Assembly (NCBI GenBank): GCA_947502305.1
Contig: CANMZA010000001.1
Span: forward strand, 434,001-498,000
Source of the DNA: an uncultured Erythrobacter sp.
Lineage (GTDB): Bacteria; Pseudomonadota; Alphaproteobacteria; Sphingomonadales; Sphingomonadaceae
Reading direction: 5' to 3'
DNA: 64,000 nucleotides
A program made the position numbers and the translations under genes. The notes beneath the pieces are model-generated. The model did not search any database. It had not been told where the DNA came from and saw only the letters and a list, made by a program, of their open reading frames with translations. Shown here piece after piece: positions 7,754 to 16,835 of this stretch (its first letter is position 1; each line of letters starts with the position of its first letter).

Positions 7754-9529
7754 CTAACCGCCGGGGCGCGCTTGCGGCTGCAAAGCGCCCGCCAGCGCGT
7801 TCAGCTCCAAAAATTCCTGCCGCAGGAAATTGCCCTGTTGCCCGGCCAAATCGCCAATGTCGCTGTGGCTAAAGCCCATCATCAGATCATCCCCGCGCAG
7901 CAATTGCCCATAGGCCGCGACTGAGGCGGCAAAGGCGAAATCACCGGTCGGCGCGGCGGCGTTCATGAAATTCTCGCCCAGAACGACTTGTTCAATCAGC
8001 CGAGACGTATCGCCATCAGGCAATTTGAAACGCAATTTGACATGCGCCGCCTCTGTCATCCGCGCCATTGCGGCGGCGGCGGGTTGATCCTCATATCGGC
8101 GCGGCGCGATCCAGCCAGGCGCGCCGGTCGGCACGACTTCGTAAATCGCCGTCACTTGATGCCCGGCGCCAATATCGCCCGCATCGACCGCGTCATTGTC
8201 GAAATCCTGCTCCCTCAGCGCGCGGTTCTCATACCCCACCAATCGGTATTGACCGATCACTGCCGGGTTAAACTCCACCTGGATTTTGACGTCTTTGGCG
8301 ATGGTGAAAAGCGTGCTCGACATTTCATCGCCCAATACTTTTTTCGCCTCCAGCGCGCTGTCGATATAGGCGTAATTGCCGTTACCCTTATTGGCGATCT
8401 GTTCCATCAGGGCTTCGTTATAATTGCCCGTGCCGAACCCCAACGTCGTCAGCGTGATGCCCCGGTCGCGGTTACTCTCCACCATTTCCACCAGCGCGTC
8501 TGTGCTGGACAGGCCAACGTTGAAATCGCCATCGGTTGCCAGAATGACGCGGTTGACGCCGCCCTCGATAAAATTGTCCTCGGCGATGTTATAGGCAAGC
8601 TGAATGCCTGCGCCGCCCGCGGTCGATCCGCCAGCGCTTAACTGGTTCAAAGCATTGCGAATGGCGCCCGTATTATTGGTCGGCTCCAGCACCAGGCCAG
8701 CGGCCCCGGCATAGACGACGATCGAAACGCGGTCCTGCTGCCCCAATTCTGCGGCTAGGCCGGACAAGGCGGTTTTGACCAGCGGGAGTTTATCCGCGCT
8801 GCCCATCGATCCGGATACATCCATCAGAAAGACCAGATTGGCGGGCGGGCGTTCGTCGCGCTCAATATCATAACCACGCAGGCCAATCCGCATCAGATAG
8901 GTGTCGTCATTCCACGGGCTGCGCGCGACATCGGTGGTGACGCTGAAGGGTATATCGCGGCCTTGCGGGCGATCATAATCGTAGCGGAAATAATTGATCA
9001 TTTCCTCGGTCCGCACGGCGGCCTGCGGTGGGCGCTGCCCTTGGCTGAGGAAGCGGCGGGTGTTGGCATAGGCGCCGGTATCGACATCGACGCTGAAAGT
9101 GCTGACCGGATCGGAACTGGTGAGTTTGACGGGGGACACTTCCTCGCCGTCATATTGTTCGCGGCCCGGATCATTGGGCACGATAACGGGCGGGATGGAA
9201 TAGCCTTGCTGGACACCGCTGCGCACCGCGCCGGTGCGATTGCGCTGCTGACCTAGGACAGCGACGGGGGCCGCTGATTCCAGATTAGGGCGTTGAACGC
9301 GGGAACCTGTGACCACGATGGATTGATCGGCACTTGCAACGGGCGGAGGCGGCGGCGGAGGAGGTGGTGGCGGAGGCGGCGGAGGTGGGGGCGGCGGCGC
9401 AATCGCGACATCATCGCCCGGTGCTTCACCTGTGCTGGCGATATTTGTCTGCTGCGAACAACCCGCAATCGCCAGAGCCAAGGTGGCCGCGCCTGCGATT
9501 TTGGTTTGAAGTTTTTGTGATGCGCGCAT
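7754..9529 (-). CDS. VWA-domain lipoprotein (YfbK-like) with polyproline and TonB-receptor-like segments
   Basis: A 591-aa exported lipoprotein: signal peptide and lipobox LAIAGC at residue 24, then 19 consecutive prolines (residues 45-63). Next comes SIVVTGSRVQRPNLESAAPV, which resembles the plug start of sphingomonad TonB receptors. After that follow a YfbK-type N-terminal region (VSTFSVDVDTGAYANTRRFL), a von Willebrand A domain with MIDAS residues DVSGSMGS and ATDGDFNVG, and a C-terminal DUF3520-like region. GGGGGA precedes ATG 9529; an upstream start would break the signal peptide. The VWA domain should bind a divalent metal and a protein partner at the cell envelope. No MoxR ATPase is adjacent. 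Its function is not established. Confidence 0.93.
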   Translation of the reverse strand: MRASQKLQTKIAGAATLALAIAGCSQQTNIASTGEAPGDDVAIAPPPPPPPPPPPPPPPPPPPVASADQSIVVTGSRVQRPNLESAAPVAVLGQQRNRTGAVRSGVQQGYSIPPVIVPNDPGREQYDGEEVSPVKLTSSDPVSTFSVDVDTGAYANTRRFLSQGQRPPQAAVRTEEMINYFRYDYDRPQGRDIPFSVTTDVARSPWNDDTYLMRIGLRGYDIERDERPPANLVFLMDVSGSMGSADKLPLVKTALSGLAAELGQQDRVSIVVYAGAAGLVLEPTNNTGAIRNALNQLSAGGSTAGGAGIQLAYNIAEDNFIEGGVNRVILATDGDFNVGLSSTDALVEMVESNRDRGITLTTLGFGTGNYNEALMEQIANKGNGNYAYIDSALEAKKVLGDEMSSTLFTIAKDVKIQVEFNPAVIGQYRLVGYENRALREQDFDNDAVDAGDIGAGHQVTAIYEVVPTGAPGWIAPRRYEDQPAAAAMARMTEAAHVKLRFKLPDGDTSRLIEQVVLGENFMNAAAPTGDFAFAASVAAYGQLLRGDDLMMGFSHSDIGDLAGQQGNFLRQEFLELNALAGALQPQARPGG

Positions 9530-9622
9530 TGAAAGTCCCCCACGAATGACCTGCATGTCCAAAAATCGGCGGGCGCGCGTTAATCGTGACTGAATGCAGC
9601 TGTAAGGATCAGGAAACCCCTC

Positions 9623-10303
9623 TCAATAGGTCCCCACGACCAGCCCATTGCACAGCATTTCATGCGTATTGATATCGATCATATAACCGCCCGAACATTC
9701 GCTCGTCGGCGCGGCTTCTCCGCTTAGAATCCTCAACATGGCAACCGTGCCAATCGTCACGATGCTGCCGATCAGCATCTGATCGCGCTGCGCCCCGGTC
9801 ATCGGGCGGCTCGCAGCGCGGTCGGCCTGTTCGCGCCGGATCCGCGCGATGCTGGCCTGCATACTGGCCTCCAATTCGGCGAAGCTCTTTTCCGGCGGCA
9901 ACCGTGCCAGATACACACCCGCGATCTCTGACCCGCCTTGATATGCGAGCCGGTACATCTGGCGCGGCTGGCCATCCATTCGCGGGTTATAAGCGTGGTT
10001 TGCGCGGCCCCATTGGAACATGATGCGCGGATTGTCCTGATCCGCCTGAAACGCCGCATAACAATACAGATAAGCGCTGAGCGCGTTTATATCGCCATCG
10101 CTTGCAACTCCGGCGAAATTGGCGGGCTTCATCGGGTCGAGCGGATGGCCGGCAAATTGATCGCAGCCTGCGATTGCTTCCGCTTCGCTGAGCGTTTGGG
10201 TTTGCTGAAACTCCGAAATCGGCGGCATTTGCGCGGCTGCGGGGTAGGCAGCGACAAGCGCCAGAATTGCTGCCGCTGATTTCACTATTGCCGTAGCGTG
10301 CAT
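9623..10303 (-). CDS. Exported protein of unknown function
   Basis: A 226-aa protein with a clear signal peptide ending AAYPAAAQM. The mature part has CDQFAGHPLDP, then a stretch resembling Sel1/TPR-like helices (INALSAYLYCYAAFQADQDN and FQWGRANHAY). Near the C-terminus are a hydrophobic segment (IGSIVTIGTVAML) and CSGGYMIDI...MLCNG, so paired cysteines are possible. The ATG at 10303 has GGAGA 7 nt before it. I do not recognise a named family. It lies between the VWA lipoprotein and the flippase on the same strand, 94 bp and 48 bp away, and could belong to that transcript. Confidence 0.8.
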   Translation of the reverse strand: MHATAIVKSAAAILALVAAYPAAAQMPPISEFQQTQTLSEAEAIAGCDQFAGHPLDPMKPANFAGVASDGDINALSAYLYCYAAFQADQDNPRIMFQWGRANHAYNPRMDGQPRQMYRLAYQGGSEIAGVYLARLPPEKSFAELEASMQASIARIRREQADRAASRPMTGAQRDQMLIGSIVTIGTVAMLRILSGEAAPTSECSGGYMIDINTHEMLCNGLVVGTY

Positions 10304-10351
10304 CCCAATTCTCCGATCAGCTTCCAAAGCTATGGAGCGTTTGAGCCCCGG

Positions 10352-11986
10352 TCAAGCCTTTGTAGGATCGGGTTTTTCGGTTTCCGTATCCGGCTCCGCA
10401 TCCGCCGCTGGCACCACGTTTTTGCGGAACAATATCTTGTCCTCTTCGCCAAATCCGCGTTTCCAGATCACCCATAGATACACCGCCAATATCGCTGGCC
10501 CGCCAAATACGATCTCCGCCCATTCGGGCGCATATTCGGTGAACAAAAATCCGACCACCACCGCCGGTGCCGCGGCATAGATTAAGGCCCAGCGCCAATT
10601 CGATACCGGCGCTTTTAACAGCGTCTTGAGCACAATCGCTTTCACAAGGCTGGAGACGCCCAGCGCCACGAACAGAGCCGTCGCTGCGCCTGCCGCTTGG
10701 AACCCTTCGCCGTAATTCAAATGCTGCGCCAGCAGGATCAGGCCAATGGTCAAACCCGCCTGCAACGCGATCACGCCCAGCGAGATCAGCAAATTGCGTT
10801 TGCGCGCAATGTAAACCAGCACCCCTTCTGAAACGACCGCCATCGACGCGATGACTTCTGCCGCAAGCAGGATCGCCAACGCCCCGGTGCCGCCGACAAT
10901 ATCCGGCCCGCCAAGTCCCATCACCGCCTCACCCGGAATGGCCAGCATCAAGGCGATGCCGAATTGCAGAGCGATGATCCAAAAGCCGACTTGCCGAACT
11001 TGAGCCGCGATCGCGGTCAGATTGCCGATCTTCAAATTCTTGGTGATGACGGGCGATAGGATTGGTTCAAAACTGCTTTTGAGTTTTTGCGGCAGGCTGA
11101 CGACTTCTTTGGCGAACCAGTAAATGCCGACCGTGCCGGACGAGGTGAATTGCCCCAGCAAAAACACATCGAGCAGCCGGGTGCCGCGTTCAATCACATC
11201 GGCCCCGATCAGCGGCAAAGCGCGCGCGGTCATCTTCGCCAGATAGCGCGGGCGCGGACGCCACCCTTTGGGCCAGCCATAGGTTTTGAGGAAGGAAAAG
11301 GCGGCGGTGAACAGCGCCGCATAAATTGAGGCGATGAACGCCAGCGCGATGCCCCCTTCGCGGGCCCATTCAAACCCTAGAAACAGCGCATTCAGATAGA
11401 AGAACACGACGACCAAGATTGATTTGGTCCACGGCTCCACCACCGCGCGGGCGCGCACCGTTGTGGCAATATCATAGCGGTAAGCCTGTGCCGCCAGCAG
11501 TATCTCTGTCAGCGCGAAAGCCGGGATTGCGGCGATCATCCACATGTCAAACTGGCTGTTCACCCCGCTGGGGAAGATCAGCACAGGAAAGAGCAGCAGC
11601 AGCGCGCAAGCCGCCAGCGAAAAGACCAAGGATGTGAGCAATCCGTCAAAGACGAGATTGGCGGGCGAGGCTTCGTGATCTTCTGCCCCGTCCGTAAGCC
11701 GCTGCGCCAGCCCGCGTTTTTCACCCAAAGCGCAAATCAGCGCGAAAATTTCAATGACGACAAAGGCGGCGGCAAAGCGGCCCATTTCCTCAACGCCGTA
11801 AAACCGAAAGCCGACGAACAAGAATGGAATGCCGCCCAACAAGCGCAAGATAAAGCCAAGCGCATTGGTGCGCCCGCCTTTGGCCAGGGTTTGCATATCA
11901 TCGCCGCCCTTATCCGGGCGCAAGGGTTCTGCGGCTGGGTTCGTTGAACCTGAGCCAGATGAGCCAGATGAGGGAGTGGCCGTCAC
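10352..11986 (-). CDS. Polysaccharide/lipid flippase-like membrane protein (MOP superfamily)
   Basis: A 544-aa polytopic protein with about 14 hydrophobic helices, typical of Wzx/oligosaccharide flippases of the MOP superfamily. A Ser/Gly-rich cytoplasmic N-terminus comes first, then LGFILRLLGGIPFLFVGFRF and VGIYWFAKEVVSLPQKLKS, the latter resembling the central family motif. It ends in an acidic, Pro-rich tail (PAADAEPDTETEKPD). The start overlaps the gpsA stop by ATGA, so it is translationally coupled to gpsA and tsaD. No glycosyltransferases lie nearby, so the cargo is unknown; an undecaprenyl- or lipid-linked sugar is the usual one. Confidence 0.87.
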   Translation of the reverse strand: MTATPSSGSSGSGSTNPAAEPLRPDKGGDDMQTLAKGGRTNALGFILRLLGGIPFLFVGFRFYGVEEMGRFAAAFVVIEIFALICALGEKRGLAQRLTDGAEDHEASPANLVFDGLLTSLVFSLAACALLLLFPVLIFPSGVNSQFDMWMIAAIPAFALTEILLAAQAYRYDIATTVRARAVVEPWTKSILVVVFFYLNALFLGFEWAREGGIALAFIASIYAALFTAAFSFLKTYGWPKGWRPRPRYLAKMTARALPLIGADVIERGTRLLDVFLLGQFTSSGTVGIYWFAKEVVSLPQKLKSSFEPILSPVITKNLKIGNLTAIAAQVRQVGFWIIALQFGIALMLAIPGEAVMGLGGPDIVGGTGALAILLAAEVIASMAVVSEGVLVYIARKRNLLISLGVIALQAGLTIGLILLAQHLNYGEGFQAAGAATALFVALGVSSLVKAIVLKTLLKAPVSNWRWALIYAAAPAVVVGFLFTEYAPEWAEIVFGGPAILAVYLWVIWKRGFGEEDKILFRKNVVPAADAEPDTETEKPDPTKA

Positions 11987-12978
11987 GTATTCTGTTCAGT
12001 CGTCAGGGGGCGGGCCAGCAATTCTGCGACAACATCGCGCGGCGGTGCGCCTTTCAGGATCGTATCGACCGCCGCGACAATCGGCATGGTGATCCCGCGG
12101 GTATTCGCCAATTCTGCCAGAACCGGGGCGGTGTGCGCGCCTTCTGCCACCGTGGTGCGGTCGGCCATCATGTCTTGCGCGCTGCGCCCTTCGCCCAGCG
12201 CCTTGCCAAGCGAGAAGTTGCGGCTGCTGGTGGAGGAGCAGGTGAGCACCAGATCGCCCAATCCGCACAAACCCGCCAGCGTTTCTGACCGCGCGCCCAG
12301 CGCCCCGCCAAACCGCAACATTTCGGCATAGCCGCGCGCGATCAAGGCGGCGCGGGCGTTCTGGCCCAGCGACAACCCTTCGACAACGCCGCAGGCAATC
12401 GCCAACACATTTTTGATCGACCCGCCAATCTCTGCGCCGGTCACATCGTCGGAGAAATAGGGGCGGAATGTGCCGCGTGCGATGGCGGGGGAAAGCCGCT
12501 CCCACTGCGCCCGCCCGCCTTCGCAGGCCAATGTCACGGCGGTCGGAAGACCAGCGGCGACTTCATGCGCGAATGTGGGGCCAGACAGAACCGCGATTTC
12601 GCTGCCGGGGGAGGCGGCGCGGGCGACGTCATTCATCAACCTGCCGGTGCCCGCTTCGATCCCCTTAGAGCACAAAACCAAATCGCGCGGCGCAGCGGAC
12701 AATCCGCTGAGCACTTTGCCCAAAACTTGCGCAGGCGTGACGGCCAGAACGGTGTCTAGGCCGGCAAATTCGCCCAAATCCCCGGTCGCGCGGATGGTTT
12801 GCGACAATTCAGCGCTGGGCAGATATTGCGGGTTGCGGCGCGATGTATTCACCGCCTCCACCACCTCAGGCTCAAACGCCCAGAGCAGCACGTCACGCCC
12901 ATCGCTGGCGAGCATTTGCGCCAGCGCCGTGCCCCAAGCCCCTGCCCCGATCACGCCGATCATCTGTGTCTCGCTCAT
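11983..12978 (-). CDS. gpsA: Glycerol-3-phosphate dehydrogenase [NAD(P)+]
   Basis: A 331-aa cytoplasmic enzyme making sn-glycerol 3-phosphate from dihydroxyacetone phosphate for phospholipid synthesis. The Rossmann start is [15 protein letters not shown]. Downstream are [24 protein letters not shown], the catalytic Lys in [14 protein letters not shown], and [14 protein letters not shown]. It overlaps tsaD upstream by ATGA and the flippase-like gene downstream by ATGA, forming a three-gene coupled operon. The tsaD-gpsA order is common in alphaproteobacteria. Confidence 0.97.
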   Translation of the reverse strand: MSETQMIGVIGAGAWGTALAQMLASDGRDVLLWAFEPEVVEAVNTSRRNPQYLPSAELSQTIRATGDLGEFAGLDTVLAVTPAQVLGKVLSGLSAAPRDLVLCSKGIEAGTGRLMNDVARAASPGSEIAVLSGPTFAHEVAAGLPTAVTLACEGGRAQWERLSPAIARGTFRPYFSDDVTGAEIGGSIKNVLAIACGVVEGLSLGQNARAALIARGYAEMLRFGGALGARSETLAGLCGLGDLVLTCSSTSSRNFSLGKALGEGRSAQDMMADRTTVAEGAHTAPVLAELANTRGITMPIVAAVDTILKGAPPRDVVAELLARPLTTEQNT

Positions 12979-14045
12979 GCTTTCACTCCCGCGCCGCGCG
13001 CCACTTCCGCCTCTGGATCAAGCGGCCAACGCGGGCGCGCTTTTATATCGAGCGGATCGCCTGCGAAATCCGGTTGATGTGCCAGACGTTCGCAGCCCGC
13101 CCATGCAATCATCGCCGCATTATCCGTGCACAGCGCCAAAGGAGGGGCGACAAAGCGCATATCATGCTGCGCCGCCAATCCCTCCAGCGCGCCGCGCACC
13201 GCGCCATTGGCCGCCACCCCGCCCGCGACAACCAAAGCGGGAAATGGCGGGTTTTCTGCAATCGCTTTCTTTAATCGGTCGAGCAAGCAATCCACCGCCG
13301 CTGCTTGAAAGCTCGCGGCAATATTGGCGGGTGTGTATTTGCCGCTTTCATGCGCGCGCAAAACCGCGCTTTTTAGACCAGCAAAGGAGAAATGCGGTTC
13401 TTTCGATCCTTTGAGCGGGCGGGGCAGGGGCACCGCCGTGCTGTCGCCTGTGCGGGCCAATTTTTCCACCATCGGCCCGCCGGGATAGCCAAGGCCCAAA
13501 ATCTTCGCGGTTTTATCAAATGCCTCGCCCAGCGCATCGTCGATCGTGGTGGCAAGCCGGCGGTATTTGCCGGCGCCTTCAACGCTCAAAATCTGGCAAT
13601 GCCCGCCAGACACCAGCAGCAAGAGATAGGGAAAGCCCAGATCGCCATCTGCCAAACGGGGCGACAAAGCATGCCCCTCCAAATGGTTGACCGCGATCAA
13701 TGGTTTATCCGCCGCCATCGCCAGCGCTTTTCCGCTGACCAATCCGACCATCACGCCGCCAATCAATCCCGGCCCCGCCGTCGCGGCAATCGCGTCCACA
13801 TCCGCCAGTGTCATGCCCGCATCATCGAGCACATCCGCGATCATCGGGGCCAAGCGTTCTGCATGGGCACGCGCGGCGATTTCGGGAACGACGCCGCCAT
13901 AGGGCGCATGCTCCGCCTCTTGACTGGCGATCCGCTGCGCCAGGATCGTGCGGCCGCCGGTTACCAGAGCAACCGCGGTTTCGTCGCAACTGGATTCGAT
14001 GCCCAGTACGATTTTCCGATCAAGATTGTGCGATACGCTTTCCAT
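12975..14045 (-). CDS. tsaD: tRNA N6-adenosine threonylcarbamoyltransferase
   Basis: A 356-aa ASKHA-fold enzyme that transfers the threonylcarbamoyl group to A37 of ANN-decoding tRNAs with TsaB and TsaE. Visible motifs are [14 protein letters not shown], the metal-binding HxxxH in [31 protein letters not shown] and [17 protein letters not shown] precedes the ATG. It is divergent from hemC across only 44 bp, so their promoters must be interleaved, and it leads the tsaD-gpsA-flippase unit. Length and motif order are normal. Confidence 0.97.
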   Translation of the reverse strand: MESVSHNLDRKIVLGIESSCDETAVALVTGGRTILAQRIASQEAEHAPYGGVVPEIAARAHAERLAPMIADVLDDAGMTLADVDAIAATAGPGLIGGVMVGLVSGKALAMAADKPLIAVNHLEGHALSPRLADGDLGFPYLLLLVSGGHCQILSVEGAGKYRRLATTIDDALGEAFDKTAKILGLGYPGGPMVEKLARTGDSTAVPLPRPLKGSKEPHFSFAGLKSAVLRAHESGKYTPANIAASFQAAAVDCLLDRLKKAIAENPPFPALVVAGGVAANGAVRGALEGLAAQHDMRFVAPPLALCTDNAAMIAWAGCERLAHQPDFAGDPLDIKARPRWPLDPEAEVARGAGVKA

Positions 14046-14089
14046 CGCGCTTCCATCTAAGGTGTGTAGCGTTTAGAGCAAGCTCACCT

Positions 14090-15049
14090 ATGAATGATGC
14101 ACACTCTTCGTCCGCCAAAAACCCGCCGCGCATAAAGCTTGGCACTCGCAATTCCCCGCTCGCCATGGCGCAAGCGGTGGAAACCCGCGCGCGCCTATGC
14201 GCCGCGCATGGGTGGAGCGAGGATGATGTGGAATTGGTGCCGGTCATGGCGAGCGGCGATAAAGTGCTCGACCGGCCGCTGGCAGAAATTGGCGGCAAGG
14301 CGCTGTGGACTAAGGAATTGGACGCGTGGCTGGGCGAAGGGCTGATCGATGCCGCCGTCCATTCGGCCAAAGATGTCGAGACCATTCGCCCCGATGCGTT
14401 TCATTTCGCCGGGTTCTTGCCGCGCGCTGACCGGCGTGATGCCTTGGTCGGTGCGGCCAGCATTGCCGATATTCCGCAAGGCGCAGTGGTCGGCACCTCT
14501 GCCCCGCGCCGGGCTTCGCAATTGCTGAATTTGCGCCCCGATTGCAGCGTGGTGACCTTTCGCGGCAATGTCGCAACGCGGCTGGGCAAGCTGGAGGCGG
14601 GCGAGGCGGATGTGACCTTCCTTGCCGCCGCCGGGTTGGAGCGGTTGGGGCAATCAGATGTTGGCGCGCCGCTCGATGAAAGCGCGTGGATACCGGCGGC
14701 GGCGCAGGGTGTTATTGCGCTGGAATGCCGGGTGGATGATGCGGCGACAACGGCGGCTTTGGCGGCGATTGATGATACGGGCACACGGGCAGAATTGGAG
14801 GCGGAGCGGGCGTTGCTCGCCGAGCTGGGCGGGACATGTCATTCGCCGATTGCGGTTTTGTGCCGACCTGACGCGCAAGAGAGTGCGGTGCTTTCCTTGA
14901 TTGCTGTCTTGTTCAGCCCCGACGGCAGCGAGCGGATTGAGGGTGAGGCGGTATTCGCGCCCGGCGACCATACGCCTGTCGCCGATTTGGCCGAAAGGTT
15001 GCTGACCCGCGCGACCCCCGGCATCGCGCCGCATTTCCGCAGTCTATAG
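14090..15049 (+). CDS. hemC: Porphobilinogen deaminase (hydroxymethylbilane synthase)
   Basis: A 319-aa enzyme joining four porphobilinogens into hydroxymethylbilane for heme, siroheme and cobalamin. Motifs: KLGTRNSPLAMAQA, LVPVMASGDKVLD, GGKALWTKELDAWL, VHSAKDVET, the Arg-rich GTSAPRRASQLL and VTFRGNVATRLGKL. The dipyrromethane cofactor Cys is in LGGTCHSPIAVLC; the usual Gly-Cys there reads Thr-Cys. The ATG at 14090 is the first Met matching the family N-terminus, while a reading frame open further upstream overlaps tsaD antisense and is not used. hemD follows 8 bp after the stop. Confidence 0.96.
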   Translation: MNDAHSSSAKNPPRIKLGTRNSPLAMAQAVETRARLCAAHGWSEDDVELVPVMASGDKVLDRPLAEIGGKALWTKELDAWLGEGLIDAAVHSAKDVETIRPDAFHFAGFLPRADRRDALVGAASIADIPQGAVVGTSAPRRASQLLNLRPDCSVVTFRGNVATRLGKLEAGEADVTFLAAAGLERLGQSDVGAPLDESAWIPAAAQGVIALECRVDDAATTAALAAIDDTGTRAELEAERALLAELGGTCHSPIAVLCRPDAQESAVLSLIAVLFSPDGSERIEGEAVFAPGDHTPVADLAERLLTRATPGIAPHFRSL

Positions 15050-15057
15050 CGCGCTCG

Positions 15058-15747
15058 ATGGGCGGATACCTCCTTGTCGTGCGGCCCGAACCGGGCCTGT
15101 CCGCAACCGTTGCGGCGGCCAATGCGATGGGGCTGAACGCAATTGGATATCCCTTGTTTAAGATTGAGCCGGTGGATTGGGAATGCCCCGACACAGACGC
15201 AATCGACGCGCTGTTAATCGGCAGTGTCAACGCAGTCCGGCATGGGTTGAATAGCGCCGGCGCAGCGCTGGAAAACCTTAAAGCCAAGCCGGTCTATGCC
15301 GTTGGCGAAACCACCGCGCAGGCCGCGCGCGATGCGGGGTTCGAGTTGGCGCTGGTGGGCACGGGCGGCCTGCAAAATGTGCTCGATACTATTAAGGCGC
15401 CTTTGCGGCTGCTGCGCATCGCTGGCGCGGATCATGTGCCGCTTGTTTTGCCCGAAGGGGTCACAATCACCACAGTGATCGCCTATAAAACTGTCCCCCA
15501 AGAATTACCTGAACCATTGCGCCCTTTGCAGGATTTGGGCCTTACAGTGTTGCTCCATTCGGCCGCCGCTGCGGCGCAATTTGTGCGCGAAAGCAGACAG
15601 CTAGCGCTGGATCGCGGGCGTATCACTTTGATCGTGATCGGCCCGCGCGTGGCCGAGGCGGCGGGGCCGGGGTGGCGCGCTATCCACGTTTCGCCGCAGC
15701 CAAATGATGCAGCAATGTTGGAATTGGCGCAGGAGGTGTGCATATAG
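15058..15747 (+). CDS. hemD: Uroporphyrinogen-III synthase
   Basis: A 229-aa HemD-type protein, cyclising hydroxymethylbilane to uroporphyrinogen III. Sequence conservation in this family is low, and the call rests on fold-typical stretches (LLVVRPEPGLSATVAAANAMG, LIGSVNAVRHGL, PVYAVGETTAQAARDAGF, TVLLHSAAAAAQF and LIVIGPRVAEAA) plus its position 8 bp after hemC. Ribosome site is weak, consistent with coupling to hemC. The mic60 gene follows 90 bp on. Confidence 0.92.
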   Translation: MGGYLLVVRPEPGLSATVAAANAMGLNAIGYPLFKIEPVDWECPDTDAIDALLIGSVNAVRHGLNSAGAALENLKAKPVYAVGETTAQAARDAGFELALVGTGGLQNVLDTIKAPLRLLRIAGADHVPLVLPEGVTITTVIAYKTVPQELPEPLRPLQDLGLTVLLHSAAAAAQFVRESRQLALDRGRITLIVIGPRVAEAAGPGWRAIHVSPQPNDAAMLELAQEVCI

Positions 15748-15837
15748 TCATGATACAAGTTGGTACGGCCTGCTGCCGCGGGCTTTAAAACCGGCCAATA
15801 ATATTCAAATGTGGTTCGCACAAAATACGGAAACTCG

Positions 15838-16788
15838 ATGGAATCGAAATATGGCAGCCGCAAGAAGCCGACCTCGTTAAGAGGCTTCATGCTTGCTGCA
15901 TTGGCATCATTTGTGATCGGCGGCACGCTGGTTGGATATGTCGTCTATTACAATCTGAACTCTGATGAGACGCAGGCGCTGACCGCCGCTGATACGCCTC
16001 CGGCTTTGCCTGATGCGCCGGTGGTGGAAGGCGACGCGGAAACGCCGAGCGCCGAGGTTTCCGCCTCGCCAAGCCCGCTGGCCGATGCGGTCGCCGCGCT
16101 GGAGGGTGAAAATGCCGAAGTCGCCGCCGAAGCGGTGAACCGTGTGGTCGATCAACAAGGCGGGATTGATCAACGTCTCGCCGCAGCAGAGCAGCGGCTC
16201 GCGCGGCTCGACCTTCAGGCGCAGGCCGCCGCGGGCAATGCGGCGCGGGCAGAAGGCTTGCTGATTGCTTTTGCCACACGCCGCGCCGTCGAACGCGGGG
16301 CGGAACTGGGTTATCTGGCGGATCAATTGCGGCTGCGTTTCAGCGATCAATGGCCGAATGCCGTCAGCAACATCATCAATTTTGCGCGCGAACCGATCCG
16401 GATCGACAACCTCACCGCGCGTCTCGACGGGCTTGGCCCAGAATTGGTGCAAGTGAACGAAGGGATGAGCTGGGACCGGGTCCAGCGCGAGATCAGCGAA
16501 TTGTTCGTTGTGCGGCGCGAAAACACCCCGTCGCCGCAGCCCGAACGGCGGTTGGAGCGGGCGCGGATTGCCCTGGAGCAAGGGCGTTATCAAAACGCGA
16601 TTGACGAGATCAAAGGCATGCCGGGCGCGGAGCAAGCAGAAAGCTGGATCGCGGATGCTGAACGGTACCGCGATGCGATGGAAGCGTTGGAAGTGATCGA
16701 AACCGCCGCCGTACTGGACCAAAGCGGATTGCGCGATGGCGCCGGCAATGTGGTGCGCCAGCCAAGCCCTATCGAACAGGCCGATTGA
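15838..16788 (+). CDS. Mitofilin/Mic60-like inner membrane protein
   Basis: A 316-aa protein with one N-terminal membrane helix (about residues 17-40, FMLAALASFVIGGTLVGYVV). An acidic periplasmic region follows, then a predicted coiled coil (about 100-150, RLAAAEQRLARLDLQAQAA). The conserved C-terminal mitofilin-type domain shows PRIDNL-like REPIRIDNLTARL and LEQGRYQNAIDEIKGMPGAE. Alphaproteobacterial Mic60 homologues are known to sit next to heme genes, and this is that arrangement (hemC-hemD-mic60). The family shapes intracytoplasmic membranes and contact sites in relatives. I used ATG 15838 (GGAAA upstream); a GTG nine codons earlier is possible. Confidence 0.85.
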   Translation: MESKYGSRKKPTSLRGFMLAALASFVIGGTLVGYVVYYNLNSDETQALTAADTPPALPDAPVVEGDAETPSAEVSASPSPLADAVAALEGENAEVAAEAVNRVVDQQGGIDQRLAAAEQRLARLDLQAQAAAGNAARAEGLLIAFATRRAVERGAELGYLADQLRLRFSDQWPNAVSNIINFAREPIRIDNLTARLDGLGPELVQVNEGMSWDRVQREISELFVVRRENTPSPQPERRLERARIALEQGRYQNAIDEIKGMPGAEQAESWIADAERYRDAMEALEVIETAAVLDQSGLRDGAGNVVRQPSPIEQAD

Positions 16789-16835
16789 GCATGCCGATTA
16801 AGCGGCGGATTTAAGCAGCGATTTCGGCTTTGGGC

